From contig CAJTZD010000007.1 in assembly GCA_910584235.1 (NCBI GenBank), forward strand, positions 48,578 through 112,577: a DNA stretch of 64,000 nt, in the 5' to 3' direction. The notes beneath the pieces were generated by a model. That model did not search any database. It had not been told where the DNA came from and worked only from the letters and a program-made list of their open reading frames with translations. The translations under genes were made by a program, and so were the position numbers. Position 1 is the first letter of the stretch, and every line of letters begins with the position of its first letter. Origin of the DNA: an uncultured Acetatifactor sp. (GTDB taxonomy: Bacteria; Bacillota; Clostridia; Lachnospirales; Lachnospiraceae). Below, piece after piece: positions 50,852 to 59,991 of the stretch.

Positions 50852-51955
50852 TTAATCATTAAAATAAACTGCTTTTCCGGTGCGGGCGGATTCATAGATG
50901 GCATCCAGGATTTTCGTGACCACAAAGGCCTGCTCCGGCTTCACCAAAAGCTCTCCCTTGCCCTGAACGGCGTCCAGCCAGTTATTGCACTCGAAATCCG
51001 ACTCGTTTATGTTTTTCACGCCCTCAAAGAAAGCCACGCCGGAAGGCGCGCTTGTCTCCGGCCTTGTAACAGTCTGCTTGTCGCAGAGGATATGGTTGAT
51101 GCGCAGTCCGTCGTTCATGTCCGCCCCGGCCTTGGTTCCGCACAGCAATGTTTTTGCCTCGCCCGTCTCCAGGGTATTCAGCGCCCAGGACGTCTCCACC
51201 TGGATCACCGCTCCGTTCTTCATGGTGACAAAGCCGAAAGCCGAATCCTCCACCTGGTAATCCTCATTGTCCCAGGGCGTAAAGCCGTTGCCCTGTTCGC
51301 CGGGCTTTAAGAGGCGGCCCAGTTTCTCGAAGCTTGCCCCCATGACGCTGTAGGGCTCATAGTTGTCCATCATCCACAGAGTCAGATCCAGGCTGTGGGT
51401 GCCGATGTCAATGAGCGGCCCGCCGCCCTGCAGGGCTTTATTGGGGAACACACCCCAGGTGGGGACGCCCCGGCGGCGGATAGCCTGTGCCTTGGCATAG
51501 TAGATCTCGCCCAGCTCGCCTCTCTCACACAATTTCTTCAGCACCTGGCTGTCCTGGCGGTAGCGGTTCTGGTAGCCGATGGTCAGCAGCTTCCCGCTCT
51601 TCTTCTGGGCGTCCAGCATCTTCTTTGCGTCCGCCGTTGTGGCAGCCATGGGCTTCTCGCACATGACATGTTTCCCGGCTTCCAGGGCGGCCACGGTGAG
51701 CTCGCAGTGCGCCACATTGGGGGTCAGGACATGGACTATGTCTATGTCTTTCTCCGCTACCAGTTCTCTGTAGTCAGTGTACACCCTGGCGTCCGGCGTG
51801 CCATACTGCTTCGCATTCTTCTCGGCCCGTTCCGGAATCAGGTCGCAGAACGCCACCATCTCCACCCGGCTCTTCTGATGGGCAAGAGACGGAAAATGCT
51901 TTGCCTCCGCTATGCCCCCGCATCCGATAATACCCACTTTTAATTTTTCACGCAT
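50852..51955 (-). CDS. Gfo/Idh/MocA family oxidoreductase (operon proximal)
   Basis: A 367-residue dehydrogenase with Rossmann motif KVGIIGCGGIAEAKHFPSL, the family motif MCEKPMAAT and IDIGTHSLDLTLWMMD containing the conserved Asp and His of the active site. The start at 51955 has GAGGAGG about 8 nt upstream; the longer frame would overlap the acyltransferase-like gene extensively. It follows that gene by 13 nt and precedes the isomerase-like gene by 15 nt. Probably oxidises or reduces a sugar or glycoside released by the hydrolases. Confidence 0.9.
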   Translation of the reverse strand: MREKLKVGIIGCGGIAEAKHFPSLAHQKSRVEMVAFCDLIPERAEKNAKQYGTPDARVYTDYRELVAEKDIDIVHVLTPNVAHCELTVAALEAGKHVMCEKPMAATTADAKKMLDAQKKSGKLLTIGYQNRYRQDSQVLKKLCERGELGEIYYAKAQAIRRRGVPTWGVFPNKALQGGGPLIDIGTHSLDLTLWMMDNYEPYSVMGASFEKLGRLLKPGEQGNGFTPWDNEDYQVEDSAFGFVTMKNGAVIQVETSWALNTLETGEAKTLLCGTKAGADMNDGLRINHILCDKQTVTRPETSAPSGVAFFEGVKNINESDFECNNWLDAVQGKGELLVKPEQAFVVTKILDAIYESARTGKAVYFND

Positions 51956-51968
51956 GCTGTTTTCCTCC

Positions 51969-52877
51969 TCAATCTTCTTTTTTCCCTTTTTTGTCATAGA
52001 TATATACCCCCCTGGCGCCTCCGAACTTCTTGCCCCTGCGGATCCAGTCCGCATAGGCCCGCCGCAGGGAGGTATCCTGGGGCAGTTCATCCACATCCCC
52101 CGTATACTCTTTGTCAAACAGTCTCCAGGCATCGTAATAATCCTCCGACTCCCAGGATTTCACCAGGTCGAACGTGGTAATAAAAGCGTACAGGTTTGAA
52201 TCCGGCGAAAGCACCTCCAGATTGTCCGGGTACAGAAGCCAGGAATCGCATACGAACACCATGGGGTCGAAGTGGTACCATTCTTTGAAGAAGTCCGCCG
52301 CCAGGTCAAAAGACCGCTCCATGCTCTCCCTGTCCAGCTTCTCTCCCGTGCGGGGAATGTGGACAATGGCCATGGGAGTGCCCGGCTCCAGGACAACACC
52401 GTCTTTCTCATAGCGAAAATCCATGACCCTGGGGTCAAACTGCAGCTTCGCAAAGCCGAACCGGTCCATCTGGAAGAAGCCCTCGAACCACTCTCCCACG
52501 AACGTCCCCCATATGCCGCGCACCAGCCGGCATTCCATCAGCTTCCACTTTAAATCGCTCATGCTGGTGAACCATATCTGTTCGTCCATGCCGGCCTTGC
52601 GGTAGCACTCAAGCAGATGCCTGGACATGCAGATACACAGCAGAAGATGTCCCGTGTACTCCTGTACGCCCGCCCCGGCGGCTATGCCTGTCATTTCGTT
52701 GAGAAGCGGTCTCATCTTAAGGTTGATATTCTCTTCATAGCGCTGCAAGAGTCCCCGAAATGCCTCCCCACCGGGCACATGGGCTTCTATCCGGTCATAT
52801 GCCTGCAGCAGGACATCTTTGGCTTCCTCCGGATAGGAAAATTTCTCCAGAAAATCTTTCAGATAGCTTTTCACCAT
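51969..52877 (-). CDS. Acyltransferase-domain protein (NAT_N/GNAT_C type)
   Basis: A 302-residue cytoplasmic protein. It resembles the two-domain NAT_N/GNAT_C proteins annotated as acyltransferase domain-containing. The helical N-terminal half runs to about residue 130 (LLLCICMSRHLLECYRKAG). The GNAT-like C-terminal half (about 135-275) has MAIVHIPRTGEKLDRESMER, FVCDSWLLYPDN and LSPDSNLYAFITTFDLV. Acyl donor and acceptor are unknown; a role in deacylating or acylating sugar is only a guess. The start overlaps the hydrolase stop by 7 nt, so the two are translationally coupled. Confidence 0.7.
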   Translation of the reverse strand: MVKSYLKDFLEKFSYPEEAKDVLLQAYDRIEAHVPGGEAFRGLLQRYEENINLKMRPLLNEMTGIAAGAGVQEYTGHLLLCICMSRHLLECYRKAGMDEQIWFTSMSDLKWKLMECRLVRGIWGTFVGEWFEGFFQMDRFGFAKLQFDPRVMDFRYEKDGVVLEPGTPMAIVHIPRTGEKLDRESMERSFDLAADFFKEWYHFDPMVFVCDSWLLYPDNLEVLSPDSNLYAFITTFDLVKSWESEDYYDAWRLFDKEYTGDVDELPQDTSLRRAYADWIRRGKKFGGARGVYIYDKKGKKED

Positions 52878-55804
52878 TGGCCTCCTTTACAATAAATCAG
52901 TTCCGGATCCGCCAGCATACCGCCCGGCTCCTGGGGGACGATGGCGGAACAGTAGTCACCCACCTGCTTTGCCAGCGTATTGGTGACTTCAATCACCAGA
53001 CGGTTCGTTCCCGGCCGAAGCAGCCCTGATACATCGAAGCGGTAAGGAGCACCCAGCGCATAGCCCGCGTACACTCCGTTCAGCCATACTTCCGCGGTTT
53101 CATATACCTGCGAAAGACGGATCTGTGCCCGGACAGTGTCTGCCGCTGCGAGGCCGTCCTGACCGCGGTTCCGGCTGCCGTTCTGGCCACCGTCCAAAAA
53201 GTCCGCCTGAAAATCCGCCTCATAGCGGACAGTGCCGGAAAATGACGGCAGGGCATCCGGTCCGTTGATGTCAAAAAGCGGTACGTCTTCCTTATATAGA
53301 TCAGCGTTGGGATATGCCTGGGCATCCGCCAGCGAAATCCGCCAGCGCAGGGAGAGCGTCTGCCGCCGTCCGTCGCGGAACGGCTCTTTTGCCTCTGCCT
53401 CCCAGACTTTCACGGTGTCGGCTGGCCCGTTGGATTCTGCAGGCCCATTGAATCCTGCTATGCCATCGGCCTCTACAGACGCTTCGGCTCCGGCAGAGCC
53501 CTTGGTTTCCGCTGTCCCGTTGGCTCCCGTAGAGTCCTTGGTTTCCGCCGGCCCCGATCTTTCCGGGCAGCAGGAGGATGCGCCGCAGACCGCTGTCAGA
53601 AGCACCGCCTCCCCCGCCTCCAGGGACAGGGAAAGGCACCCATCCAGGCTGTCCTGCCGAAACATCCGGTTGTTCATCACATCAAAGCGAAAAACAGGGC
53701 CGCTTACCGGCAGCTTTATATGAAAGTCAATCCTGTTTCGCTTTTCCTCGTTAAAGAGGAAAAAGAGATGCTCCGCCTCCTTACGGTAATGATACACACG
53801 CAGATTCGGACACACAGGCGTAACCTCCACATCCGCCAGCCCGGCCGCCAGAATCCGGTCCGCCAGTCCCTCCAGGGACACCGTCTCCCCGGGCGGCTCC
53901 GTGATGGCTTCCCCCGCCGTGGTCCGCGACGGTTTCTTCCCCACATAGTAGACGGGCACACCGGCACGGGCGATCTCCTCAAGCCTGGCCAGGAAATAGG
54001 CGGGCAGCGCCTCCGCACCGGGAACCACCAGCGCCCCATAGCGCTCCTGCCCAAAACGGATACAGCCCTCCTGAACATGACATCCGTCCCGGAAAGCATC
54101 GCAGGGCGCAACGTCAAGGTCGATCTGGCGCTGCATCAGCTGCCGCATGGGCCTCTGGGAGAGCATACCCCCGCCCCACCACTCCGCCTCCGCCTGGTAG
54201 AGCACCAGCACGGGCGCGACATGGACTCCTCCGCTAAGCAGATGGCACATTCGGTTCATATACCGGAACAGGCGTCCCATAAAGCGGTACTGCGGGTTAT
54301 TCCCCTGAGCGTAAAAATGGGGCGGGCCGTCCCATTCCGGAAACGGACTGTCCGTGAAAGCATGGGGGGTAAAGCGGTTGATCCCACGGACCAGGCAGTG
54401 ATCCGCAAGCCATTTCATCAGCCGGATCCCCTCCATCCATCCGTAAGCGCCGAAATTCTCGCACAGGGCGCGGCCCTTTTTCGACGGGTCGATATGGGCC
54501 AGAGAGGATGCCAATTTAATGAGCCCATAATGGAAAAACTCTCCGTCTGTCAGCGAATGGACGCTGTGCCAGTGCCTGCTGACGCCGGCATAGCCCGGAT
54601 GAATCTGGTGCATGACGATATCCGCCCCCGCCATATCCTGGTCTTTCTGCGCCCGGAAAAAATGACCTGCCCCAGGCCCCAGGCGGCTGTGGGAATTGTT
54701 GTCCTCCACATAATGACCGATGTACTCCACGCCGTGAGCGTGGCACCAGTCCGCCAGCGTCCGGCCAAAGCACTCCGAGAAAAGTCTTGATGCTTCATCC
54801 ATATACACATAGCGGATTATCCGCGCCTCATCACTGCCCCCAGGACCGGCCTCTCCCGTCTCCGGGTTGCCGCCTGCTGCGGCTCTATCCTCTTGCGCCC
54901 CCTGATTGCCGCCTGCTGCGGCCGCACCGGCGCAGTCCCCGCCCGGCTTCCCGCCCAGCCAAAGGGCCGGAAGCAGCCGTCTGTAGTCCTCCCCCAGCCT
55001 CTCCCGCAGAGCATCCCGCAGTTCATCGCTCCAGGGCAGCGGGATATCCTGTCCCGGGAGACAGTTCCAGCCGCCGCAGGCAAACTGGGGCTCATCGGAG
55101 AAAAATCCCGCGAATGTGCCGCCGAACAGATGGCCGTAATGCTCGTAATGGGGCTGATAGCAGCCCTCAATCTGGCAGGTCACCGCCTCTTTGGAGATGG
55201 GATTCAGCAGACGCGCTCCCTCCACCAGGTACGAGTAAACCACAATGACGCTGTACAGCCCATCCGGAACCGGCCAGTACAGCCTGCCGTCTTTCACGCA
55301 GCTAGTCAAGTCAACCAAATCGGTTACATCGGTCCGCGCATTCTCCCACTCCGCGCCGGGATCCAGTCTGCGGGCGGCCACCACCGCCTCCAGCCGGTCC
55401 GTCTCGGGATGGCGCAGCAGAGCATTGATCAGAAAAGAAGCGTGTTCATCCGGCCCCAAGGCGTCAATTGCCACATAATCCACTACGCGCCTCCTGTGCT
55501 GCGGATACTTATTGGCGATAAGCCCTCCCGCGTATCCGGACGGAAAATTCCGGTCGTCCAGCACCCAGACGCGCATATTCCTCCTCTGCGCTTCCTCCAG
55601 GATGATATCCAGATCCCTCCACCATCCCGGCCCGCAGAAGTCCGGATGGGGGCGGGACTCCACGCATATCTCATGAATGTTCGCTTCCTGAATCTTCTCC
55701 ATCAGCGTCCGCAAAACCGATTCTTCGGCGCCGTGCTGCCAGAAAAAAGGCAGCAGATAACTTCCCTCCAGACCCTGACGGACCTCTTCCACCGCAGACA
55801 CCAT
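52871..55804 (-). CDS. Large glycoside hydrolase-like protein (GH106/GH2-related architecture)
   Basis: A 977-residue protein without a signal peptide. The N-terminal part is a TIM-barrel-like catalytic region (GPGWWRDLDIILEEAQRRNM, VWVLDDRNFPSGYAGG, and later RFTPHAFTDSPFPEWDGPPH). Further beta domains follow, then a C-terminal galactose-binding-type jelly roll (VYETAEVWLNGVYAGYALGA, LRPGTNRLVIEVTN). The layout recalls GH106 alpha-L-rhamnosidases and GH2-like enzymes, but I cannot assign a family. Two low-complexity, repeat-rich inserts occur at about 295-335 and 740-800. The ATG at 55804 has GGAGG 9 nt upstream. It is first after the ABC importer genes, so it probably cleaves the imported oligosaccharide. 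Confidence 0.75.
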   Translation of the reverse strand: MVSAVEEVRQGLEGSYLLPFFWQHGAEESVLRTLMEKIQEANIHEICVESRPHPDFCGPGWWRDLDIILEEAQRRNMRVWVLDDRNFPSGYAGGLIANKYPQHRRRVVDYVAIDALGPDEHASFLINALLRHPETDRLEAVVAARRLDPGAEWENARTDVTDLVDLTSCVKDGRLYWPVPDGLYSVIVVYSYLVEGARLLNPISKEAVTCQIEGCYQPHYEHYGHLFGGTFAGFFSDEPQFACGGWNCLPGQDIPLPWSDELRDALRERLGEDYRRLLPALWLGGKPGGDCAGAAAAGGNQGAQEDRAAAGGNPETGEAGPGGSDEARIIRYVYMDEASRLFSECFGRTLADWCHAHGVEYIGHYVEDNNSHSRLGPGAGHFFRAQKDQDMAGADIVMHQIHPGYAGVSRHWHSVHSLTDGEFFHYGLIKLASSLAHIDPSKKGRALCENFGAYGWMEGIRLMKWLADHCLVRGINRFTPHAFTDSPFPEWDGPPHFYAQGNNPQYRFMGRLFRYMNRMCHLLSGGVHVAPVLVLYQAEAEWWGGGMLSQRPMRQLMQRQIDLDVAPCDAFRDGCHVQEGCIRFGQERYGALVVPGAEALPAYFLARLEEIARAGVPVYYVGKKPSRTTAGEAITEPPGETVSLEGLADRILAAGLADVEVTPVCPNLRVYHYRKEAEHLFFLFNEEKRNRIDFHIKLPVSGPVFRFDVMNNRMFRQDSLDGCLSLSLEAGEAVLLTAVCGASSCCPERSGPAETKDSTGANGTAETKGSAGAEASVEADGIAGFNGPAESNGPADTVKVWEAEAKEPFRDGRRQTLSLRWRISLADAQAYPNADLYKEDVPLFDINGPDALPSFSGTVRYEADFQADFLDGGQNGSRNRGQDGLAAADTVRAQIRLSQVYETAEVWLNGVYAGYALGAPYRFDVSGLLRPGTNRLVIEVTNTLAKQVGDYCSAIVPQEPGGMLADPELIYCKGGQW

Positions 55805-55952
55805 ATTCTTTCGCCTCCTTTCCACTGACCCGCCATCACCCGGAGCCAGAATCCTGCATTCGGAACCCTTTGGTTTTGGCTAATCCATAACAATACTGAA
55901 AACACGAAAGCATTCGGAACCGGGAATAGCTTTACAGCCCTTACCGATAAGA

Positions 55953-55988
55953 ATGGGCGGACGCATCCCAAACAATGCGCCCGCCCAT
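55953..55988 (-). terminator. Hairpin after the binding-protein gene
   Basis: ATGGGCGG-ACGCAT, 8-nt loop, ATGCGC-CCGCCCAT: a 14-bp stem with one mismatch, just past the stop of the binding-lipoprotein gene. There is no long T-run, so it more likely attenuates or protects the mRNA than fully terminates it. Confidence 0.55.
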
Positions 55989-56029
55989 AACGAGCGTTTT
56001 ATGACAAACCCGGCACCTGCTGCTCCGCC

Positions 56030-57805
56030 TTACTCTTCGTTCAGTGCGGCGTTGTAAGTGGTCAGGAACCACTCGTTCACCTTATCCATGCCCGTTTCTT
56101 TCACTGCCTTGATGAGATCATCGCGCATCTGGAAGTATTCTTCCTCTGTCTTAGCTTCTGTGATACAAGCCGCCATACCTTCGTACATTTGGGTGTCCAC
56201 CGTGTTAAGAATCCTCTGGAGGTCATCCGGCAGCGTATTCACAGCAGCGGTTGCATTCCCATTGAGGAAATCATGGTCATAAAGTTCGCCTTTGTCGTGC
56301 ATCTCTATTACCTTTTCCGTCATGGTCATTCCATAGTGCGCAGCCACGTCCTTTTCCATTGCTGATGCATATTCCAGGAGGTAACTCTGCTCATCGAACA
56401 AATTGACGCTATATCCATCGGGGTGAGGTTCCCCGGTTCCTCCATTCCAGCCGAACCTGATGCCGGAACTAAAGTAGTAGTCATTGGATTGTCCCTCATA
56501 CTTGGCTACCTTGGCTTCCTCTGTCAGGGTAGGCACTCCGTCCACATAATTCCAGGTATCCCCCTCTACGCCGGTAGTGAGGATACGGCTGCCCTCCGGC
56601 GTATACCACCACTTCATGAATTCCATGATGCGGTCGGCATACTTGGTCTTGGAAGAGATGCACCGCAGATTGCCCACGCCTTTTCCTAAGTTTTCCTCAG
56701 ATATCTCGAAAGTGCCATCTACCGTACAGCCTTTCAGGGGGATGAATTCGAACCCTCCGGCAACGCCTTCAGACGCTTTCGTTGCGGTGGCGTTCCCCGT
56801 GATGTCATGATAGAGGGTGGCGACATACTGCCCGTTCACTGCTTTCAGGGAGTTATTGTCGAATTCATTCTCCGGATTCGCATTGATGGAATCCGGGTCA
56901 AGCAGACCGTCCTGGTGCAGCTTCCAGTACATATGGTTATACTGCCAGATGTCGGATTCCGGATCGGTATAGATCAGGCTTATCTCCTGTGTCTTGCAGT
57001 TCACATGCGCGTAGTCCGTGATAGGGTAATACCCCAGGGAATGCCCGCTGTAAAGCGAATTCCCTCTCATCCCGATGGTGGGATAAGCAATGGCATAAAC
57101 CTGAAGTCCATTTTCCGTGGTGGGATTCAAATTCACCATGTCCACCAGGAGTTTGTAGATCTGATCCACATCGGCGTCCAGTTCCGGATAGCCCAGCTGG
57201 GAATATCTCTCCCAATCCACGTTCAGCCCCCACTGCTGCGTTCCCAGGCTGGCGCCCAATCCGCCATAATCATAGCCCATGATTCCATAGATGTGGTCGC
57301 TCTGGAAAACATTCTTGCGCTGGAAATCCATGGTCTCCTCCAGCTTTGCGGGCGGGAAGAAGCAGGATGTGGCATCATGTTTTTCCATCAGCTCGTCCAA
57401 CGGCAGAATAAAGCCGGATTCAATAAGGGGGAGCACCTCATCGGCCTCAATGATAAAGATATCGGGAAGATCGCCGGAGGCCATTAAAGCCTCTTTATTT
57501 CCCGAGATATCCTGCACATTAAAGGTGATTCCGAACTTATCACGGATATACTCGGCCACTGTGTTGTCTGAATAATCGTTCCACGACATGGAGACTATCG
57601 TTGCAACGTTAAGCGTGATGGGTTCCCGATCCGCCTCCGCAGAACCTGAACTCTCTTTAGATTCATTTGTGTTTCCGTCGGAAGATGCCTGACTCTCTTT
57701 CTGCTGCTCTGAAGACTGCTCCCCCGAACCGCCGCAGGCTGTCAGACCCACTGCCATTGCCGCCGCAAGCATGATGGCAAAAAGCTTTTTGATTGATTTC
57801 CTCAT
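56030..57805 (-). CDS. Extracellular solute-binding lipoprotein of the second ABC importer
   Basis: A 591-residue lipoprotein with lipobox (VGLTAC, Cys near residue 24), a Ser/Glu-rich linker and a large LplA/YtcQ-type oligosaccharide-binding fold (LNVATIVSMSWNDYSDNTVA, then SGDLPDIFIIEADEVLPLIE). It would hand an oligosaccharide to the permeases encoded just upstream. The start has AAAGGAGG about 8 nt upstream. A hairpin follows the stop. Confidence 0.92.
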   Translation of the reverse strand: MRKSIKKLFAIMLAAAMAVGLTACGGSGEQSSEQQKESQASSDGNTNESKESSGSAEADREPITLNVATIVSMSWNDYSDNTVAEYIRDKFGITFNVQDISGNKEALMASGDLPDIFIIEADEVLPLIESGFILPLDELMEKHDATSCFFPPAKLEETMDFQRKNVFQSDHIYGIMGYDYGGLGASLGTQQWGLNVDWERYSQLGYPELDADVDQIYKLLVDMVNLNPTTENGLQVYAIAYPTIGMRGNSLYSGHSLGYYPITDYAHVNCKTQEISLIYTDPESDIWQYNHMYWKLHQDGLLDPDSINANPENEFDNNSLKAVNGQYVATLYHDITGNATATKASEGVAGGFEFIPLKGCTVDGTFEISEENLGKGVGNLRCISSKTKYADRIMEFMKWWYTPEGSRILTTGVEGDTWNYVDGVPTLTEEAKVAKYEGQSNDYYFSSGIRFGWNGGTGEPHPDGYSVNLFDEQSYLLEYASAMEKDVAAHYGMTMTEKVIEMHDKGELYDHDFLNGNATAAVNTLPDDLQRILNTVDTQMYEGMAACITEAKTEEEYFQMRDDLIKAVKETGMDKVNEWFLTTYNAALNEE

Positions 57806-57963
57806 AAATTTACCTCCTTTTTCTAATTAAGTTTACTATAATTATCTATGATGATTCGGCTTAGATCCGTCCCCGCAAATTTTACTCCCCCTTTCCCTGA
57901 TTTTCCCTTTCCCCGGAACGGTTCACGCCTTGACAGGACTTCACGCGGTGCTTTTCCAAAATC

Positions 57964-58857
57964 TCATCCTTTCACGGATCCCAGCATAATGCCCTTGGTA
58001 AAGTACTTCTGCATATACGGGTAGACGCACAGAATCGGAACAACCGTCACTACCAGCAACGTCATCTTGATGGACATGGGCGTCAGCTGCTGTCTCATAT
58101 TTGCCTTGCTGCCCTCCTCCAGCAGAATGGAAGCAGCGCCTTTCAGATACTGATACAGGATGAACTGCAGCGTCCGCAAATTCCTGTCCACGGTATAGAT
58201 CAGCGTTGTAGAATAGTCGCTCCATACCCCCACTGCCGTGAACACGCCAATCGTCGCCAGGATTGGTTTGGAGAGCGGCAGGATGATGCGGGTAAGGACG
58301 TCCCAGTAGCTCGCCCCGTCCAGCTTCGCGGACTCCTCCAGGGAACTGGGAATGCTCTCAATAAAAGTCTTTGTCAGAATCATATTGTACGCGCTTACGC
58401 CCGGCATGATATAAATGAAATATGTATTGTACAACCCTAAGTATTTCCGCAACAGGAACTCCGGAATCAGTCCGCCCCCCACAAACATGGTGCCGATAAA
58501 GAAGCGGTAGACGGCCTTGCGGTACGGCATCCGCTCTCTGGAAAGCAGATAGCCCAGATACCCGCTGATGAACATCTGCTCTAAGGTGCAGATCACCGTG
58601 ATGCTCACAGAGATCAGCGTGGCCTGCGGGATACCTTTCAGGGTCAGCACCTTCCGGTAATTCTCCAGCGTAAAGTCCACCGGCCAGAAGTACACGCCCG
58701 CCATTGCCTTCATGGGATCGCTCAGCGAATAAACCAGTATATACCAGAAAGGATAGGTACAGGTAAAGGCGAATAAAAACATTACCGCCGCATTGATCCA
58801 GTCAAAGGGCTTCGCCTTATACATATGTTTCTTCTGGGCCGTTTTCCTCTTTCCCAT
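57964..58857 (-). CDS. ABC oligosaccharide permease (LplC/YtcP-like)
   Basis: A 297-residue six-helix permease with EAA motif LEESAKLDGASYWDVLTRII near residue 195 and C-terminus YFTKGIMLGSVKG, both typical of LplC. The start at 58857 has AGGAGG 7 nt upstream; it begins 11 nt after the stop of the partner permease gene. The ATPase is not encoded in the window. Confidence 0.92.
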   Translation of the reverse strand: MGKRKTAQKKHMYKAKPFDWINAAVMFLFAFTCTYPFWYILVYSLSDPMKAMAGVYFWPVDFTLENYRKVLTLKGIPQATLISVSITVICTLEQMFISGYLGYLLSRERMPYRKAVYRFFIGTMFVGGGLIPEFLLRKYLGLYNTYFIYIMPGVSAYNMILTKTFIESIPSSLEESAKLDGASYWDVLTRIILPLSKPILATIGVFTAVGVWSDYSTTLIYTVDRNLRTLQFILYQYLKGAASILLEEGSKANMRQQLTPMSIKMTLLVVTVVPILCVYPYMQKYFTKGIMLGSVKG

Positions 58858-58868
58858 GTCGTCACCTC

Positions 58869-59786
58869 CTATACGATAGACTCGCCGCGAACCTTCTTGG
58901 CAGCGGCATTGCCCAGACAAATCAGCACAATGGAGACGATAGAGTTCATGATCCCCATGGCGATGCCGTATGAATAGTCTGCGTTCTTGAACAGGTTATA
59001 GCTGTACAGGCCGATATTCTCCAGCTTGGGATTGGTCAGGGCGCCCCCGAATACCAGCGGGTAGTCCATGCCGCCGCTTAAGAAGCCGCTGATCCCCAGC
59101 ACGCTTTGAACCAGGAAAGTGGGCAGCACACCCGGAATGGTCACATGCCAGATCCGCTGGAACCGCCCCGCCCCATCCGTCATGGCCGCATCGTACAGCT
59201 CCTGGTCGATGCCGGAAATGGCCGCCAGATAGATGATTGCCGAAAACCCAAGCCCTTTCCATGTGCCCATCACCGCCTGGAGCGTCCATGCAATGTTTTT
59301 GTTGCTCAGCAGATTGAAAGGCTTGGAAATGACCCCATTGCGCAGAAGCAAAACGTTAAACATCCCGTCCGTGGAAAACAGTCCCACCATCAGCCCGTAA
59401 ATCATTACCCAGCTGATGAAGTTCGGAATGGTGGTCACGGTCTGGACAATGCGGCGGTATTTCGTGGACCGCAGTTCATTCAGAAAGATGGCAAAGGCCA
59501 CCGGCAGCCAGGAAATCGCCAGATTGATGGTATTTGGTATTACCGTATTGCGCAGGGCCCGGGGCAGACGACTGATGGAGGAGAACATCGCCTGAAAATT
59601 CCTCAGTCCCACAAACTCGCTCTCAAAAGGCGATTTCCCCAGCTTATAATCCACAAATGCATAAGCCCAGCCTGCGATGGGGACATAATGGAAGATAAAA
59701 ACGTAAATTATCCACGGCAGGATCATCCAGAACAGGATCCATTCCTTTTTCTGACCTTTTTTGTTCATAGTCACCTTATTGGCCAT
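58869..59786 (-). CDS. ABC oligosaccharide permease (LplB-like), first gene of the glycan operon
   Basis: A 305-residue permease of normal family length with EAA motif YDAAMTDGAGRFQRIWHVTI. It starts with a short basic tail and a first helix (WILFWMILPWIIYVFIFHYV). The ATG at 59786 has AAAGG about 10 nt upstream. It lacks the N-terminal extension of the other LplB in this window. It is divergent from the YesN/YesM-type pair across about 200 AT-rich nt, the probable operator region. Confidence 0.92.
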   Translation of the reverse strand: MANKVTMNKKGQKKEWILFWMILPWIIYVFIFHYVPIAGWAYAFVDYKLGKSPFESEFVGLRNFQAMFSSISRLPRALRNTVIPNTINLAISWLPVAFAIFLNELRSTKYRRIVQTVTTIPNFISWVMIYGLMVGLFSTDGMFNVLLLRNGVISKPFNLLSNKNIAWTLQAVMGTWKGLGFSAIIYLAAISGIDQELYDAAMTDGAGRFQRIWHVTIPGVLPTFLVQSVLGISGFLSGGMDYPLVFGGALTNPKLENIGLYSYNLFKNADYSYGIAMGIMNSIVSIVLICLGNAAAKKVRGESIV

Positions 59787-59942
59787 CTTCACACCGCCTT
59801 TCTTTGTTATGCAATCATTTTAGCATTTTCTGCCTTTCTATATAATACATATATTTTACTAATTTAGCTATAATATTGTTTATTTATTCCAACAGTCCGA
59901 AAATAACTAACTAATTTTTGGGCGAAACTCATAAAATGTATA

Positions 59943-59971
59943 TTGCTTTGAAAAAATGTATTTGCTATAAT
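59943..59971 (+). promoter_or_regulatory. Promoter of the YesN/YesM-type pair
   Basis: TTGCTT (59943-59948), a 17-nt spacer and TATAAT (59966-59971), about 20 nt before the ATG at 59992. The AT-rich remainder of the gap must also hold the promoter of the divergent operon, which I could not define. Confidence 0.6.
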
Positions 59972-59991
59972 TCTAAGGAAGAGATAGAAGA

